This document shows, one piece after another, positions 46,811 to 56,691 of a DNA stretch of 64,000 nucleotides. The position numbers were made by a program, and so were the translations under genes. The stretch lies in the NCBI RefSeq assembly GCF_003259525.1, contig NZ_QLLO01000008.1, positions 5,001 to 69,000 on the forward strand. The letters run 5' to 3'. Numbering within the stretch: the stretch's first letter is position 1; each line of letters begins with the position of its first letter. The notes under the pieces were generated by a model that was given only the letters and a program-made list of their open reading frames with translations, did not search any database and was not told where the DNA came from. Source of the stretch: Olleya aquimaris (GTDB lineage: Bacteria; Bacteroidota; Bacteroidia; Flavobacteriales; Flavobacteriaceae).

Positions 46811-47674
46811 TTAATGGTAAGCATTGAAGATTTTTGAAGCTTCATTATAAGCACTTTCAAAAGACATAGCATTTAAATCATGTGCTTTTTTAGCGGTTAA
46901 ATAAGACAGTACTTTTTCGGTTGGCATATTACCTGTTAATTCGTCTTTAGCCATAGGACATCCACCAAAGCCTTGTATAGCTCCATCAAAGCGTCTGCAT
47001 CCTGCATTATAGGCTGCATCAACTTTTTCAAACCAAGTTGAGGGTGTGGTGTGTAAATGCGCTCCAAACTCGATATTTTGGTACTGCGGAATTAAATTAG
47101 AAAATAAATAGTCAATATTTTCTGGGTTTGATGTTCCAACAGTATCACTAAGAGATAATATTTTTACTCCCATGTTACTCAGACGTTCGGTCCACTCACC
47201 AACAATATCAACATTCCAAGGATCACCATACGGATTACCAAAGCCCATAGAGATATACACTACTACTTCTTTATTGACCGCATCGGCTTTATTTAAAATG
47301 TCTTGTAAAGTCACGACAGATTGTGCAATGGTTTTATGTGTGTTACGCATCTGAAAATTCTCCGAAATAGAAAAAGGATATCCTAAATAATCAATTTCTG
47401 GATGTTGACACGCATCTTCTGCACCTCTAGAATTTGCTACAATTGCCAATAGTTTACTGGTTGTTTTAGACAAATCTAATTGTGCCAAAACTTCTGCTGT
47501 ATCTACCATTTGCGGAATAGCTTTTGGCGACACAAAGCTACCAAAGTCAATAGTATCAAAACCTACTCTTAACAACGACTGTATGTATTGTACTTTTTTT
47601 TCGGTAGGAATAAACTGCTTAATGCCTTGCATGGCATCTCGAGGACATTCTATAACTTTTACGTAGTTTGACAT
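46811..47674 (-). CDS. mvaB: Hydroxymethylglutaryl-CoA lyase
   Basis: Splits HMG-CoA to acetoacetate and acetyl-CoA at the end of leucine degradation. The 287-residue TIM barrel has the catalytic Arg-Asp in ECPRDAMQG, the metal-binding His pair in FGAHLHTTP, and the catalytic Cys loop GFGGCPMAKDELTGNMP. The longest frame adds 30 Cys/Phe-rich residues overlapping lysE and is rejected. It is the last gene of the pyrD-lysE-mvaB unit. Confidence 0.93.
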   Translation of the reverse strand: MSNYVKVIECPRDAMQGIKQFIPTEKKVQYIQSLLRVGFDTIDFGSFVSPKAIPQMVDTAEVLAQLDLSKTTSKLLAIVANSRGAEDACQHPEIDYLGYPFSISENFQMRNTHKTIAQSVVTLQDILNKADAVNKEVVVYISMGFGNPYGDPWNVDIVGEWTERLSNMGVKILSLSDTVGTSNPENIDYLFSNLIPQYQNIEFGAHLHTTPSTWFEKVDAAYNAGCRRFDGAIQGFGGCPMAKDELTGNMPTEKVLSYLTAKKAHDLNAMSFESAYNEASKIFNAYH

Positions 47675-47703
47675 TTTAGGTTTTAAATCTTGTATAAAAG
47701 TAG

Positions 47704-48330
47704 TTAATTTTCGGAAAAGAAAATGAAAACAGCAATTCCAACAAACACAACTATTTGCAACCATTTTAAAATCAATCCTATGTTCTTACTTTGCTTTAAA
47801 TAGTCAGAAATAAAACCAGCTAATATGGCGATTGCAGAAAATATAATAAATGACGTTGTCATAAATAGCAAACCTAAAACATAAAATTGCGTGACTGTAC
47901 TTAATGTTTGGCTAAACAAATACGCAGGAAAAAACGCCAAGAAAAAGATAGACACTTTAGGATTTAGTACATTCATAATAAACCCTTGCTTAAACAATTG
48001 CCACAAACTTTTTTTAGGAATAGTCTCGTTACTAAGTGTCACTTTTGCATCACTTTTGTACACGTTATAAGCCAAATATAGCAGGTATAAAGCCCCAAAT
48101 AGTTTGATAACAAAAAATAAGGTGTCGTTTTCTTTAATAATAGCAGAGACTCCAAAAGCCACTAAAGTGGTATGTACTAAACATCCTGTAATTAATCCAC
48201 AAACGGTTGCAATACCATATTTTCGACCATTGGTAATGCTTTGCATTAACACATAAATATTATCTGGTCCTGGCGAAATTGCTAAAGCAGACGTCGCAAC
48301 TACAAACAATAATAGCGTGTCGTATTGCAT
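47704..48330 (-). CDS. LysE/RhtB-family amino acid exporter
   Basis: A 208-residue membrane protein with six helices and the family N-terminus (FVVATSALAISPGPDNIYVLMQSITNGRKYGI), plus NVLNPKVSIFFLAFFP in the middle. It exports an amino acid or homoserine-lactone-type compound; the substrate is unknown. It begins directly after the pyrD stop codon. Confidence 0.9.
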   Translation of the reverse strand: MQYDTLLLFVVATSALAISPGPDNIYVLMQSITNGRKYGIATVCGLITGCLVHTTLVAFGVSAIIKENDTLFFVIKLFGALYLLYLAYNVYKSDAKVTLSNETIPKKSLWQLFKQGFIMNVLNPKVSIFFLAFFPAYLFSQTLSTVTQFYVLGLLFMTTSFIIFSAIAILAGFISDYLKQSKNIGLILKWLQIVVFVGIAVFIFFSEN

Positions 48331-49374
48331 TTAAGAATGGTTTAAAATGGCTTTGTTTATTTGTTTAATAAGACTTGGTCCTTCGTAAATAAATCCTGTG
48401 TAAATCTGTACCAAATCAGCTCCTGCTTCCAATTTTTCTAAAGCATCTGCTGCAGAGTGGATACCACCTACTCCAATAATTGGGAAGGCTTTATTACTCT
48501 TATCTGCTAAGTATTTAATCACTTGTGTGGATTTATCTTTAATAGGTTGACCGCTTAATCCTCCATTGCCTATCTCGGCTAATCGTTTGTCCGAAGTTTT
48601 TAATCCTGTTCTATCTACAGACGTATTGCTGGCTATAACACCATCTAAATTAGTTTCAGAAATTAATTCTATAATTTCATCTAGTTGAATATTGTTTAAA
48701 TCTGGAGCAATTTTTAGTAAAATAGGTCTCGACTGCGCTCGACCAGACAACTCTTTATTAGCTTTTTGGACAGTTGCAATTAATTCCAACAAATAGTCTT
48801 TATCGTTTAATTTGGCATGACTCCCAACATTTGGACAACTAACATTAAGTACAAAATAATCTACATATGGATGTAAAGCATTAAAACACTCAAGGTAATC
48901 TTTGGTGTAATCTTCAGGTTTGGTTTGGGTGTTTTTACCTATGTTTCCACCTATTATTACTTTCCCTTTATTTTTTTTAAGTTGTTGGATGGCAGCTTCA
49001 AGACCCTCGTTATTAAAACCCATTCGGTTTATAATTCCTTGGTCGTCTTTTAATCTAAATAAGCGTTGTTTAGGGTTTCCAGCTTGTCCTTTTGGTGTTA
49101 CGGTTCCAATTTCAATAAAACCAAATCCAAAGTTTGCTAGTTCGTTATACAACACTGCATTTTTATCGAAACCTGCTGCAAGTCCTACTGGGTTTTTAAA
49201 CGTTAATCCAAAGAGCTGACGTTCTAACTTTTTGTCTTCAATAGTATATAAACGTCTAAATACAGAAGTCATTCCTGGAATTTTAGACGTAAATTTTATT
49301 AATGAAAATGTAAAATGATGAATTTTTTCAGGATCGAAAAGAAAAAATATAGGTCTTAGTAGTAATTTGTACAT
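48331..49374 (-). CDS. pyrD: Dihydroorotate dehydrogenase (quinone), class 2
   Basis: Oxidises dihydroorotate to orotate at the membrane, passing electrons to quinone. The 347-residue protein has the N-terminal membrane-binding helices of class 2, [28 protein letters not shown] with the active-site region, and [28 protein letters not shown] stretch encoding SGRAQSRP is formed by a dispersed palindrome (GGTCGAGCGCAGTCGAGACC on minus) lying in frame within the gene. It heads the operon with lysE and mvaB. Confidence 0.95.
   Translation of the reverse strand: MYKLLLRPIFFLFDPEKIHHFTFSLIKFTSKIPGMTSVFRRLYTIEDKKLERQLFGLTFKNPVGLAAGFDKNAVLYNELANFGFGFIEIGTVTPKGQAGNPKQRLFRLKDDQGIINRMGFNNEGLEAAIQQLKKNKGKVIIGGNIGKNTQTKPEDYTKDYLECFNALHPYVDYFVLNVSCPNVGSHAKLNDKDYLLELIATVQKANKELSGRAQSRPILLKIAPDLNNIQLDEIIELISETNLDGVIASNTSVDRTGLKTSDKRLAEIGNGGLSGQPIKDKSTQVIKYLADKSNKAFPIIGVGGIHSAADALEKLEAGADLVQIYTGFIYEGPSLIKQINKAILNHS
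48725..48744. repeat. Dispersed palindrome inside pyrD
   Basis: GGTCTCGACTGCGCTCGACC on plus. I recognise TCGAGCGCAGTCGAGA as a frequent intergenic repeat of flavobacterial genomes; here it is inside an essential coding gene, in frame. Only one copy is seen in the window. Confidence 0.55.
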
Positions 49375-49389
49375 CTATCAATGTTTGCA

Positions 49390-49420
49390 CAAAAGTACTT
49401 CGAAAAAATGTGAATTACAA
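49390..49420 (-). promoter_or_regulatory. pyrD operon promoter
   Basis: Minus strand TTG, 20 nt, TACTTTTG, ending 15 nt before the pyrD ATG and giving a very short leader. Confidence 0.7.
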
Positions 49421-49516
49421 TTTAAATAAGCGATAGATATTGTACTTTTATACTTTAGAAATTCGATTAAAAAAATATTAACCATTAAAAAGATTCCTGC
49501 TTTCGTAGGAAATATT

Positions 49517-50761
49517 ATGATTTCAAAAGAAGATATAATTAAACGATTTGTTAGTTACGTTACAGTAGATACCGAGTCTGATCCAACAAGCGACACCACA
49601 CCTAGTACAGCCAAACAATGGGATTTAGCCAATGCGTTGGTAGACGAGCTAAAAGCTATAGGTATGGAAGATGTGACTATAGACAAGCATGCCTATATTA
49701 TGGCGACGTTACCTAGTAATGTTGACCATGACGTGCCAGTTATTGGATTTATTTCGCATTTTGATACCACTCCAGATTTTACAGGAGCCAACGTCAAGCC
49801 TCAAATTATTGAAGACTATGATGGTAAAGATATCGTGTTAAATGCTGAACAAAACATTGTATTATCACCAGATTATTTTGAAGATTTACTGTTATACAAA
49901 GGTCAAACCTTAATTACAACAGACGGAACCACACTGTTAGGTGCAGATGACAAAGCAGGAATTACCGAAATTGTATCTGCAATGGAATACCTTATTGCCA
50001 ATCCGCAAATTAAACACGGAAAAATCCGTGTAGGATTTACACCAGACGAAGAAATTGGTCGTGGTGCACACAAGTTTGACGTTGCTAAATTTGGAGCAGA
50101 TTGGGCTTACACCATGGATGGTAGCCAAATTGGCGAGCTGGAATACGAAAATTTTAATGCTGCAGGAGCAGTTGTAAAAGTAAAAGGAAAAATTGTGCAT
50201 CCTGGTTATGCCAAAGGAAAAATGGTTAATAGCATGTACATTGCAACCGAGTTTATTAACTCGTTACCAAGATTAGAAACACCAGAACATACTGAAGGCT
50301 ATCAAGGGTTTTTTCATTTGTATTCTATAAAAGGTGAAGTGGACGAAACGGTTTTAGAATATATTATCAGAGACCACGATAAAGGACATTTTGAAGCCCG
50401 AAAAGAAGTGATGCAAAAGTTGACTGACGAGTTAAACTCGCAGTACGAAAGAGAGGTTATTACCATTGAGATTAAAGACCAATATTATAACATGAAAGAA
50501 AAGGTAGAACCTGTAATGCATATTGTAGATATCGCTGAAGAAGCGATGAAACAATTAGACATCAAACCATTAATTAAAGCCATACGTGGTGGTACAGATG
50601 GCTCGCAATTAAGCTATATGGGGTTACCTTGTCCAAATATTTTTGCTGGTGGACATAATTTTCATGGACGTTACGAGTATGTTCCAGTGGAAAGCATGAT
50701 AAAAGCTACGGAAGTGATTTGTAAAATTGCTGAGTTGACAGCGTTAAAAAATAGTAAATAA
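49517..50761 (+). CDS. pepT: Peptidase T (tripeptide aminopeptidase)
   Basis: An M20B zinc aminopeptidase removing N-terminal residues from tripeptides in the cytoplasm. The 414-residue protein has [11 protein letters not shown] (His/Asp), [20 protein letters not shown] (bridging Asp), [16 protein letters not shown] (catalytic Glu), [19 protein letters not shown] and the C-terminal [18 protein letters not shown] His/Ser block. It lies 15 nt before the restriction-modification genes. Confidence 0.95.
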   Translation: MISKEDIIKRFVSYVTVDTESDPTSDTTPSTAKQWDLANALVDELKAIGMEDVTIDKHAYIMATLPSNVDHDVPVIGFISHFDTTPDFTGANVKPQIIEDYDGKDIVLNAEQNIVLSPDYFEDLLLYKGQTLITTDGTTLLGADDKAGITEIVSAMEYLIANPQIKHGKIRVGFTPDEEIGRGAHKFDVAKFGADWAYTMDGSQIGELEYENFNAAGAVVKVKGKIVHPGYAKGKMVNSMYIATEFINSLPRLETPEHTEGYQGFFHLYSIKGEVDETVLEYIIRDHDKGHFEARKEVMQKLTDELNSQYEREVITIEIKDQYYNMKEKVEPVMHIVDIAEEAMKQLDIKPLIKAIRGGTDGSQLSYMGLPCPNIFAGGHNFHGRYEYVPVESMIKATEVICKIAELTALKNSK

Positions 50762-50776
50762 TTACAATAAACGAAA

Positions 50777-52849
50777 ATGAAGCTAACCGAAATATTAAGA
50801 GACAGTAACTACAAACTAACCCAATATACATCTGATCAAATTGAAAATTTAGAAAAGAATATATTTCTAAAAGAAGTTCGTGGAAAAGAAGTGCCTTATG
50901 TAAATTGTCTGGTTAGAAGAAAAGATATTCAATTAAAACCTGAAGAAGCAGTAAGACAACTCTACTTAATGGTTTTGAATGAACAATATGGTTATTCGTT
51001 TGACAGAATGGAAATTGAATATGCTGTAAGTTTTGGTCGTGAAAAAAAACGTGCTGACATTGTAATTTTCGACAAACAAGATACTCGCTCAATTTACATT
51101 ATGGTTGAGCTTAAAAAACCAAAATTAAAAGACGGAAAAGAACAACTAAAATCTTATTGCAACGCAACAGGAGCACCAATTGGAGTTTGGAGTAATGGAG
51201 ATTCCATTTCATTTTACCATAGAAAAGACCCAAACTATTTTGAAGATTTATCAGCAATACCAAGTGCTACCGAAAAACTATCTGACATATTAACGGAACG
51301 TTGGACAATTGACGATTTAGTAAAAAAAGACAAATTAGTTACCGAAAAAAAATCGCTTAAAGATTTGATTTTGGAAATGGAAGATGAAGTTTTAGCAAAT
51401 GCTGGTGTAGATGTTTTTGAAGAACTTTTCAAGTTAATTTTTACTAAACTATATGACGAAATGGAAAGTGGCAGAAATAAAACTCGCCATTTACGTTTCA
51501 GAAATTATGGAGATACAGAAACCGAACTTAAAGAAAAAATACAAGAGGTTTTTGACAATGCACGAAACAAATGGGAAGGTGTTTTTACAGAAGACAGTAA
51601 AATAATGCTAACACCTTCTCACCTATCGGTTTGTGTTTCTTCTTTGCAAGATGTAAAATTATTCAATTCAAACCTTGATGTAGTAGATGAAGCTTTTGAA
51701 TATTTAATTGGTAAAAGTAGTAAAGGAGAAAAAGGACAATATTTTACACCAAGATATGTAATTGATATGTGTGTAAAAATGATGAATCCACAAGCTCACG
51801 AGTCTGTTATAGATACAGCTGCTGGAAGTTGTGGATTTCCTGTCCACTCTATTTTTCACGTTTGGGAACAAATTCTTAAAGAAAAAGGAATACCTAAAAG
51901 TCATTTATTTACAGCAGAAGAAAAACCAACAGAATGTACAGATTATGTGCAAAACAAAGTTTTTGCGATTGATTTTGACGAAAAAGCAGTTCGTGTAGCA
52001 AGAACATTAAATTTAATTGCAGGAGATGGTCAAACTAACGTTTTACATTTAAACACCTTAGATTATGAACGTTGGGATGAAAAAACAGAAGATGAAGATT
52101 GGCAAGACACCTATTATGAAGGTTGGAAAAAATTAAGAAAATTAAGAACAACAAAAAACTCTAATAGAGATTTTGAATTTGATGTTTTAATGGCAAATCC
52201 ACCATTTGCTGGTGATATTAAAGAAAGTAGAATTTTAGCAAAATACGAATTAGGTAAAAAACCAAATGGAAAATACCAAACCAAAGTGGGTAGAGATATT
52301 TTGTTTATTGAGCGTAATTTAGATTTTTTAAAACCAGGAGGTAGAATGGCTGTTGTGTTACCACAAGGAAGATTTAACAATAGTAGTGATAAAAACATAC
52401 GTGATTATATTGCTGAAAAATGTAGAATTTTAGGTGTTGTTGGATTACACGGAAACGTTTTTAAACCACACACAGGAACAAAAACATCTGTGCTTTTTGT
52501 GCAAAAATGGGATGATAAATTATGTCCTAAAAAAGAAGATTACCCAATCTTTTTTGCAACACAACAAGAACCAAGCAAAGACAACAGTGGCGAAAAGATT
52601 TTTGTTAAGAAAAAAGATTTCCCAAATGCAAAAACAGTACACAATGATGCTGATGATGATAAAGTAGCAGAACCAATAGATCATTACGATGCTACACCAG
52701 AAAATTTAGACGAATATTTATTAGATACTCACGGACATTTAATTGTAAAACACGATTTATTTAACCACGACAATATTACAGAAGATGGAATTGCAGAAGC
52801 TTTTTTAGAATTTGCTAAAAAAGAAAAACTGTCTTTTGTGGGAAAGTAA
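50777..52849 (+). CDS. Restriction-modification fusion: PD-(D/E)xK nuclease plus N6-adenine methyltransferase
   Basis: A 690-residue protein joining both activities of an RM system. Residues ~40-160 form a HsdR_N-like nuclease with D94, E111-L-K113 (IMVELKK) and the QxxxY motif (Q123, Y127). Residues ~210-680 form a HsdM-type methylase: GQYFTPR (320-326), AdoMet motif DTAAGSCGF (346-354) and catalytic NPPF (474-477). The specificity gene follows 32 nt later, and there is no hsdR or helicase. This is the layout of BcgI-type (type IIB/IIG) enzymes, which cut both sides of their site, rather than classic type I. It may still be named HsdM by pipelines. Confidence 0.87.
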   Translation: MKLTEILRDSNYKLTQYTSDQIENLEKNIFLKEVRGKEVPYVNCLVRRKDIQLKPEEAVRQLYLMVLNEQYGYSFDRMEIEYAVSFGREKKRADIVIFDKQDTRSIYIMVELKKPKLKDGKEQLKSYCNATGAPIGVWSNGDSISFYHRKDPNYFEDLSAIPSATEKLSDILTERWTIDDLVKKDKLVTEKKSLKDLILEMEDEVLANAGVDVFEELFKLIFTKLYDEMESGRNKTRHLRFRNYGDTETELKEKIQEVFDNARNKWEGVFTEDSKIMLTPSHLSVCVSSLQDVKLFNSNLDVVDEAFEYLIGKSSKGEKGQYFTPRYVIDMCVKMMNPQAHESVIDTAAGSCGFPVHSIFHVWEQILKEKGIPKSHLFTAEEKPTECTDYVQNKVFAIDFDEKAVRVARTLNLIAGDGQTNVLHLNTLDYERWDEKTEDEDWQDTYYEGWKKLRKLRTTKNSNRDFEFDVLMANPPFAGDIKESRILAKYELGKKPNGKYQTKVGRDILFIERNLDFLKPGGRMAVVLPQGRFNNSSDKNIRDYIAEKCRILGVVGLHGNVFKPHTGTKTSVLFVQKWDDKLCPKKEDYPIFFATQQEPSKDNSGEKIFVKKKDFPNAKTVHNDADDDKVAEPIDHYDATPENLDEYLLDTHGHLIVKHDLFNHDNITEDGIAEAFLEFAKKEKLSFVGK

Positions 52850-52881
52850 ACTGCCCTTTTAACGAAACTCGATATAAAGAG

Positions 52882-54336
52882 TTGTTAGAAGGGCTTGAAA
52901 TTAGTGTTTTAAATTTGTCTGAAGTTTTATTTGATAATACTAATAAAAGAATTGATAGTGAATATTATAAAAAGGAATTTATTAATTTTTTCAAAAATGT
53001 TCCTAACTTAAATCCTTTAGGTTCTTTTGTTAAAGAAGGATATAGAGTAGTTTATGAGAATACAAAAACCATAGACAAAATTGAAGCAATTGAAGGTAAT
53101 CATCCATATTTCTTACAAGCAACTGATTTAGACACACCTTTTATAAAAACAGATAATTTATATTATGTGCATAATGATGAGTGGGAAAGATATCCAAAAG
53201 GTAGAATTAAGAAAGGTGAAATTCTAATTGAAGTAAAAGGTAAAATTGATAAAGTTTCAATCGTTCCTGGCGATTTTCCTGAAAAAACTCTTGTTACAGG
53301 TAGTTTATTTAAACTGTCAGTTAATGAAAAAATTAATAAACACGTTTTACTTACTTATTTAATTTCTAAATATGGTAAAGCTTTTAAAGATAGATTCAAA
53401 ACAAACCTTCTAATATCATATGTTAGTAAACCAGATTTATATAGAATTCCAATCCCTTCATTTTCAAATGAATTTCAATTAAAAATAGATGAAATATTTG
53501 AAACAATATTTTCTTCAAAAAATGCATTTAAAGAAGCTTATAAAGAAGCAGAAAATATATTATTAGAAGAAATAGATTTACAAAACTTAACACCAAGTAA
53601 AGAACCTGTAAACGTAAAAAGTTTTAAAGATAGTTTTGCTACAAGTGGCAGATTAGATGCAGAGTATTACCAATTAAAATATGAAAAAGTTGTAGATAAA
53701 GTCAAAAGCAAAAACTTTGACACTTTAAATAATCTTGTAGATATAAAAAAATCCATTGAACCAGGTTCTAAAAACTATGTAGAAAATGGTTTACCTTTTA
53801 TGAGAGTTGCAGATTTATCCAAAAATGGTTTATCTGAACCTCAAAAGTACATTTCTGAATACTTTGTAAAAGAAAATCAAGATAAAATTAAAAAATTAAA
53901 ACCTAAAAAAGGAACGATTTTATTTTCAAAAGATGGTAGTGTTGGAATTGCTTATCATTTAAGACAAAATTATAACGGAATTACTTCTGGAGCAATTTTG
54001 CATTTAAACGTAAAAGACGAAACAAGAATATTACCTGAATATTTGACACTTGCTTTAAACTCAAAAGTAGTACAAATGCAAGCGGAAAGAGATGCTGGAG
54101 GTTCAATCATTTTACATTGGAGAGTTGGAGAAATTGAAAATGTAGTCGTTCCAATTATCGATTTTGACAAACAAAGAGAAATAGCAGACTTAATAGAACA
54201 AAGCTTTTCTTTAAAGAAACAAAGTGAGCACTTATTGGAAGTCGCAAAAAAAGCAGTTGAAATTGCAATTGAGGAAAATGAAGAAAACGCATTGGCATAT
54301 ATAAAAACCAAACAGAATGTGAAAAGCAGTACTTAA
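52882..54336 (+). CDS. hsdS: Restriction-modification specificity subunit (HsdS-like)
   Basis: A 484-residue DNA-recognition subunit with the two-fold HsdS plan: two target-recognition domains introduced by similar segments (NKRIDSEYYKKEF near residue 23 and GRLDAEYYQLKYEKV near 258), each followed by a helical spacer (FNELFE-like EIFETIFSSK; REIADLIEQSFSLKK). The start is TTG; the frame stays open upstream and encodes RYKEL, so a non-standard earlier start is possible. It supplies sequence specificity to the fusion enzyme upstream. A short sequence (ACAACGTGTATAAAACC) like the cassette repeats at 60.98 and 61.5 kb follows its stop. Confidence 0.88.
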   Translation: MLEGLEISVLNLSEVLFDNTNKRIDSEYYKKEFINFFKNVPNLNPLGSFVKEGYRVVYENTKTIDKIEAIEGNHPYFLQATDLDTPFIKTDNLYYVHNDEWERYPKGRIKKGEILIEVKGKIDKVSIVPGDFPEKTLVTGSLFKLSVNEKINKHVLLTYLISKYGKAFKDRFKTNLLISYVSKPDLYRIPIPSFSNEFQLKIDEIFETIFSSKNAFKEAYKEAENILLEEIDLQNLTPSKEPVNVKSFKDSFATSGRLDAEYYQLKYEKVVDKVKSKNFDTLNNLVDIKKSIEPGSKNYVENGLPFMRVADLSKNGLSEPQKYISEYFVKENQDKIKKLKPKKGTILFSKDGSVGIAYHLRQNYNGITSGAILHLNVKDETRILPEYLTLALNSKVVQMQAERDAGGSIILHWRVGEIENVVVPIIDFDKQREIADLIEQSFSLKKQSEHLLEVAKKAVEIAIEENEENALAYIKTKQNVKSST

Positions 54337-54362
54337 AACAACGTGTATAAAACCGTTAAACG
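54337..54362 (+). repeat. Cassette-repeat-like remnant after hsdS
   Basis: AACAACGTGTATAAAACCG resembles the left ends of the repeats at 60981 (CACAACGCCATTTATAAT) and 61545 (GCACAACACCGTATAAT). Only ~20 nt align, so this is a weak call. Confidence 0.3.
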
Positions 54363-54370
54363 ACTCACTC

Positions 54371-55063
54371 CTACTCCAACCCCAAAACCACTTCGGGATT
54401 AATAGTGTTCTGTTTAAAAAATTCTAGATTATTTAAACTACAAACACCTGGATAATCTCCAACATAATCTTGTATATCTTTTATAATTTGAAAGTGTAAA
54501 TGTGGCGCATAGTCACCATTAACAGAAGCGTCTCCTAAATAAGCTATGGTATCGCCTTGATGTACTTTCTGGCCTACTTTTAAATTTAGTAGGGACGCTA
54601 CACTTAAATGACCATACAAAGAATAAAATGTAACCTCATTAATTTTGTGTTGCAAAATTAGGGTTGGTCCATAATCTCCAAAATTGGTGTTGTTTTTAAA
54701 ACTATGGATGGTACCATCAAAACAAGCTAAAACTGGTGTGTCTACTGGACACCATAAATCTAAACCTAAATGGATATTGCGCTGTTCTGCTTGACTTTTT
54801 GACGCAAAATAGGCGCTTCTATTATATAAATTACGACGCTCTAAATAACCACCAAAAGCTACTTGTTTGTTGTGTGTGTTTAAGTAATTGGTAATATAGG
54901 TATCCCAAGCTTTGGATGAAGAATTATCAAACGTATCTAACGCTGGATTGGATTGCGATAAATCTATAGAAATATAATCTGATTTTGGAATGGAAGCATC
55001 AATGACGTGTAAGTCTTTAGTAGTAGACTGACTTAAAATTAGGGACAGTGTCTTTGAATTCAT
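54371..55063 (-). CDS. M23-family metallopeptidase (LytM-like)
   Basis: A 230-residue peptidase domain. The zinc site is HxxxD in NIHLGLDLW plus HLHF in APHLHFQII, and the GHLSVASLL loop is present, so it should cleave peptidoglycan crosslinks or act as a LytM regulator. No signal peptide is obvious (MNSKTLSLILSQSTTKDLHV), which leaves localisation open. Converges on the RM genes. Confidence 0.87.
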   Translation of the reverse strand: MNSKTLSLILSQSTTKDLHVIDASIPKSDYISIDLSQSNPALDTFDNSSSKAWDTYITNYLNTHNKQVAFGGYLERRNLYNRSAYFASKSQAEQRNIHLGLDLWCPVDTPVLACFDGTIHSFKNNTNFGDYGPTLILQHKINEVTFYSLYGHLSVASLLNLKVGQKVHQGDTIAYLGDASVNGDYAPHLHFQIIKDIQDYVGDYPGVCSLNNLEFFKQNTINPEVVLGLE

Positions 55064-55096
55064 TTTACATTAAAATTGAACCCAAATTTACAGAAT

Positions 55097-56629
55097 TTAT
55101 TTAGCAACTACAGTACTAAATTTGGCATTAATTACAATAGTTTTGCTAGTATTACTATTATTGTTTGGGTAGTGTTTTATGGTTTTATTTGAGGTACTTA
55201 CATTGTTAAATTTAGATTTGTTACCACTATAAAATAAGTTATAATCAGTGTTTGGTAGTTTTAATTTGGCATCACTGTTTTCTAAAATAATATTTAAATT
55301 ACTAAAATCTGAAGCTATACTATTGATTAACAAATCACCAAAGCTCCCGTTAATTACCGAGTTTCCAGAAAGGGTATTAATTTCTATATCAGAAGACACT
55401 GCATTAAGTATTAAGTTATTGGCATTAGCGATAATGGCATCGTCCACGTATTTTAACTTCAACTCACCAGACATCCAATCTTTTACAGCCACTTTAGCAT
55501 AAGACACATTAATGGAGGTGTTACCTCCAGTAATGTGATTAGCTATAAATGATCCATGAGAAATATCTCCTTTGGTGTTTTCTAACACGTTGGCAAGCTT
55601 TAATTCGCCATGTCTAACATTAAGTTTTAGCTTCGCCTTTTTAGGCATTTTTATAATGATGGTTTTTGTGGTGTTATAATCTATATCTTCAAACAACTTA
55701 CCGCTTTTTTTGGTTGTTTTTTTTCCATCTTCATTAAACTCTGCTTCCAATTTGCGTTCAAATTCGGCTTCAAATTGTTTTCCCCAAGCTTCTAGTTTAG
55801 GTGCTATTTCATTCTCAAAACGTTCGCCCCAAGCTTCCATTTTTTGTTCAAAATCTTTACCAAGAGACTCCTCTAGTTGTTTACCAAAATTTTCTCCCCA
55901 TTCTTCCATTCTTTTTTCAAAATCTGGACCAAAAGCATCTTCCATTTTTTTACCTAACTGTTTTCCCCAAGCTTCCATCTCTTTTTCAAACTGGTCAAGG
56001 TCTTCTTGGTTAATGCTTTTTGCCCATTCGCGCATTTCTTTTTCATAGGCTTCACCATATTCTGTTCTGTATTTTTTACTCCAAGAGTTTAAATAAGGCT
56101 CGCCTTCTTTTTTATATCTATCGTAATCAAAATCGATATTATAATTACCATCAGGCGATTTTGGTAGGTTTAACAACTTTAGTTTTTCTGGTAACTGTCC
56201 CAACACTTCTAAATTTTCTAAACTTTTTAGCATTGGTTCTAGATTAAGCTCTAATGTTTCTGGTAGATTAGCTAAAGCCTCGATAGAAGCTTCATCTAAA
56301 ATAGTCATACTTAGCTCATCAGACCAGATACCTCTTGCACCTTTGGAAGTTATTGTTACATAATCCGAATCTCCTGTAAGGGAAACCTCCCAATTGTCTA
56401 TTGCTTTTTGTAGCTGTTCTTTTGTTAGTTTTTTGCTTTCGATGTAAGCTTCGACTTCTATGTAATCTTTATTCCAAGTTTCTACAATAATGTTAGTGTG
56501 ACTAGTATTTAAATCTACAGTAACATCTTTGTTAGCTCTTACAGATTGGTCTATTTTGCTTAACTTTTGTTGTGCAGTAACACTTATGGTTACTAGTAAT
56601 AAAATTAAATTTAGATATATAGTTTTCAT
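55097..56629 (-). CDS. Secreted DUF4097-like protein with tandem Trp-rich helical repeats
   Basis: An exported protein of 510 residues (signal peptide MKTIYLNLILLLVTISVTAQ; the longest frame adds seven residues). The ends form a DUF4097-type beta-helix: VTVDLNTSHTNIIVETW near the start and NLKLNVRHGELKLANVL to the C-terminus. Between ~190 and ~295 lie tandem ~17-residue repeats around E-x-WGK-x-F/L (EMEAWGKQLGKKMEDAFG, MEEWGENFGKQLEESLG, KMEAWGERFENEIAP), likely an amphipathic helical stalk. It follows an ECF sigma/anti-sigma pair and is probably its surface target or sensor. Confidence 0.8.
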   Translation of the reverse strand: MKTIYLNLILLLVTISVTAQQKLSKIDQSVRANKDVTVDLNTSHTNIIVETWNKDYIEVEAYIESKKLTKEQLQKAIDNWEVSLTGDSDYVTITSKGARGIWSDELSMTILDEASIEALANLPETLELNLEPMLKSLENLEVLGQLPEKLKLLNLPKSPDGNYNIDFDYDRYKKEGEPYLNSWSKKYRTEYGEAYEKEMREWAKSINQEDLDQFEKEMEAWGKQLGKKMEDAFGPDFEKRMEEWGENFGKQLEESLGKDFEQKMEAWGERFENEIAPKLEAWGKQFEAEFERKLEAEFNEDGKKTTKKSGKLFEDIDYNTTKTIIIKMPKKAKLKLNVRHGELKLANVLENTKGDISHGSFIANHITGGNTSINVSYAKVAVKDWMSGELKLKYVDDAIIANANNLILNAVSSDIEINTLSGNSVINGSFGDLLINSIASDFSNLNIILENSDAKLKLPNTDYNLFYSGNKSKFNNVSTSNKTIKHYPNNNSNTSKTIVINAKFSTVVAK

Positions 56630-56647
56630 CTTTTTTAGTTTTTTAGA

Positions 56648-56668
56648 CACTTCGACAAGCTCAGTGTG
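56648..56668. repeat. Dispersed palindrome, copy 1
   Basis: CACTTCGACAAGCTCAGTGTG, an ACACT...AGTGT hairpin. The core ACTTCGACAAGCTCAGT recurs on the other strand at 59898-59914 with one mismatch. This core is familiar as a dispersed flavobacterial repeat. Confidence 0.6.
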
Positions 56669-56691
56669 GCATTTTCTTGTTAATTAGTAGC

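Noticed and set aside
47675-47764. Longer mvaB start overlapping lysE
   Set aside because: The 30 added residues are Cys/Phe-rich antisense-like sequence absent from the HMG-CoA lyase family.
50777-54336. Complete classic type I restriction system
   Set aside because: No HsdR/translocase gene lies on either side, and the nuclease domain is already fused to the methylase protein.
55710-56048. Tandem repeat DNA with open frames on plus
   Set aside because: It encodes the WGK-type helical repeats of the minus-strand secreted protein; the plus frames are shadows.
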